Origin: Parvibaculum sp.
GTDB taxonomy: Bacteria > Pseudomonadota > Alphaproteobacteria > Parvibaculales > Parvibaculaceae
Reading direction: 5' to 3'
Assembly: GCA_030649335.1 (NCBI GenBank)
Contig: JAUSLL010000082.1
Coordinates: forward strand, 1-54,602
DNA length: 54,602 bases
Shown: in pieces, positions 53,396 through 54,602 of the stretch
Layout: every line of letters begins with the position of its first letter
Numbering within the stretch: position 1 is the first letter of the stretch
Program-made: the position numbers and the translations under genes
The notes under the pieces: model-generated
Seen by the model: the letters and a program-made list of their open reading frames with translations, nothing else
Told to the model about the DNA's origin: nothing
The model's database searches: none

Positions 53396-54397
53396 TCAAG
53401 CGATGTTCAGTACAATCTTCCCGAAATGCGATGCGCCCTGCATGAGCTTCAACGCCTCCGGGAATTCTTCCAGCGAATAGCGTTTGTCGATCACCGGATG
53501 AATATCGTTCTGCTCAATCGCCCGCACCATGTCTTCGACCATTTCGCGCGAGCCGACAGTGACGCCTGAAATCTTTGCGTTCTGCGAAAAAATCGCCGCG
53601 ACGTTGAGGTCTTTGGTCATGCCCGACAGCAAGCCGATCACCGCGATGTGACCACCGAGACGGATCGCCATGATCGACTGCGGGAATGTGTCCGCGCCGC
53701 CGACTTCGATGACATGATCGACGCCGCGACCGCCGGTGAGCTTGCGCGCTTCGCTGGCCCAGTCCGGTGTCTTTTTATAGTTGATGAACATATCGGCACC
53801 GAGCGCGCGGGCGCGTTCGAGCTTCTCATCCGACGATGACGTGACGATGACGCGTGCGCCTGCCGCCTTGGCAAATTGCAGCGCGAAAATCGACACGCCG
53901 CCTGTGCCCTGCACCAGCACGGTGTCGCCCGACTTGAACTTGCCTTCGATCATCAAACCGCGCCATGCGGTGAGACCCGCACATGGCAGGCAGGAGGCTT
54001 CTTCGTCACTGAGATTTTTCGGCGAAAACGAGACGCCTTCAGCTGCAACTTTAAGATAGTCAGCCGCGCAACCATCGTAAGGGCCGCCGAGCGCCGCAAG
54101 CCGTTCAGGTGTCGGCGCACCGGACACCCAATGCGGGAAGAACGGCGATAGCACACGGTCTCCCGCTTTAAACCGCGTGACACCCGCGCCGACTTCGGCG
54201 ACTTCGCCCGCACCGCAGCTCAACGGCACGAAGGGCACCTTGCCACCCATATAGGCAACGGTTGCCAGATCGCGGTAATTGAGCGATGCCGCTTTGAGCC
54301 GCACGACGACTTCGCCCGGACCTGCCTTGGGCACGTCGCGTGTGACGAGTTTCAGATTTTCAAAGCCGGCTGCGTTCTGCAGTTCCCAAGCGCGCAT
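53396..54397 (-). CDS. medium-chain dehydrogenase/reductase, quinone oxidoreductase-like
   Basis: This 333-aa NAD(P)-dependent zinc-type superfamily enzyme has the GroES-like N-terminal domain (NYRDLATVAYMGG) and a Rossmann fold with VLVQGTGGVSIFALQ. The cysteines and histidines of catalytic-zinc alcohol dehydrogenases are not in the usual places, so a quinone or enone reductase is likelier. It is convergent with the marR gene, and its start lies about 100 bp from a palindromic repeat at the window edge. Confidence 0.87.
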   Translation of the reverse strand: MRAWELQNAAGFENLKLVTRDVPKAGPGEVVVRLKAASLNYRDLATVAYMGGKVPFVPLSCGAGEVAEVGAGVTRFKAGDRVLSPFFPHWVSGAPTPERLAALGGPYDGCAADYLKVAAEGVSFSPKNLSDEEASCLPCAGLTAWRGLMIEGKFKSGDTVLVQGTGGVSIFALQFAKAAGARVIVTSSSDEKLERARALGADMFINYKKTPDWASEARKLTGGRGVDHVIEVGGADTFPQSIMAIRLGGHIAVIGLLSGMTKDLNVAAIFSQNAKISGVTVGSREMVEDMVRAIEQNDIHPVIDKRYSLEEFPEALKLMQGASHFGKIVLNIA

Positions 54398-54496
54398 GAT
54401 GCGTCTCCCTGTTTTTTGAGTTTCGTTAGGGTAATAACTGCGCGGGTGGCGGCGATTGTCAAATGCGGGATGGTTGACGTTGGGGAGATGGCGAGT

Positions 54497-54602
54497 CCCC
54501 TCTCCCGTTGGGAGAGGGAGGGGCCCATGTCGAAGACATGGGAGGGTGAGGGACTTATTGGTGAAGGAAGAAGCCCCTCACCCTACCCTCTCCCAGAGGG
54601 AG
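54497..54602. repeat. palindromic repeat, type 4 (cut by window end)
   Basis: CCCTCTCCC (54498-54506) pairs with GGGAGAGGG (54510-54518), CCCATGTC (54524-54531) with GACATGGG (54535-54542), and AGGGTGAGGG (54543-54552) with CCCTCACCCT (54575-54584). This multi-hairpin element lies upstream of the dehydrogenase gene and continues beyond the window. Confidence 0.75.

Overview
The window looks like chromosomal DNA of a GC-rich, motile alphaproteobacterium with a Caulobacter-type flagellar system. The evidence is the set of genes largely confined to that class (fliX, flbT, flaF, a DUF6468 protein next to fliM), the order flgF-flgG-flgA-flgH with a convergent dksA-like gene, the divergent fliX / flgI-cheL(flgJ)-flbY arrangement, sigma-54 promoters on flagellar operons and CtrA-type TTAA-N7-TTAA boxes. 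I cannot name a genus from the sequence alone. No rRNA, tRNA, CRISPR array or insertion sequence was recognised.

Layout. (1) About 1-21.0 kb is a flagellar island. It contains fliL-fliM-DUF6468-motE-like (minus), flgF-flgG-flgA-flgH (plus), a dksA-like gene and fliX (minus), flgI-cheL-flbY (plus), a TPR protein with a glycosyltransferase-like C-terminus resembling the flagellin glycosyltransferase FlmG, two tandem flagellins, flbT-flaF, and flgE-flgK-flgL (minus). Well-matched sigma-54 elements precede flgF, flgI, flagellin 1 and flgE. Three of them share an 18-bp CGGCAA/CCCG box at nearly the same distance upstream, probably an activator (FlbD-like) site. The first flagellin has a leader of about 200 nt containing a 54-codon reading frame with its own strong ribosome site.

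(2) 21.3-32.7 kb is housekeeping and metabolic: a MoxR ATPase, a methyltransferase and a CoxE-like VWA protein, a small membrane protein, twin lipoproteins, a second methyltransferase, a LysE-type exporter, an unrecognised 286-aa protein, a carboxymuconolactone decarboxylase-family protein, a DUF3574 protein, ferredoxin plus ferredoxin-NADP reductase, chorismate mutase, HD protein, GST with a divergent TetR regulator, and a second adrenodoxin-type ferredoxin.

(3) 33-36.3 kb holds a sulfatase and then an AT-rich, clearly atypical gene. It encodes an ABC/OLD-like ATPase fused to a class I SAM methyltransferase. It is the best candidate here for an undescribed, horizontally acquired (possibly phage-defence) system.

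(4) 36.3-54.6 kb is again ordinary chromosome: an alpha/beta hydrolase, small membrane and secreted proteins, an L-2-hydroxyglutarate oxidase-like enzyme, a CLC channel with CBS domains, an Hpt protein, a large coiled-coil membrane protein, an Mla-type lipid transport operon with a MOSC gene, cytochrome c, a CHASE2/adenylate-cyclase-like protein whose catalytic residues are degraded, a dipeptide epimerase, a VOC protein divergent from a MarR regulator, and a medium-chain dehydrogenase. Four different palindromic repeat elements lie between or at the ends of genes in the second half; one supplies the 3' end of a reading frame.
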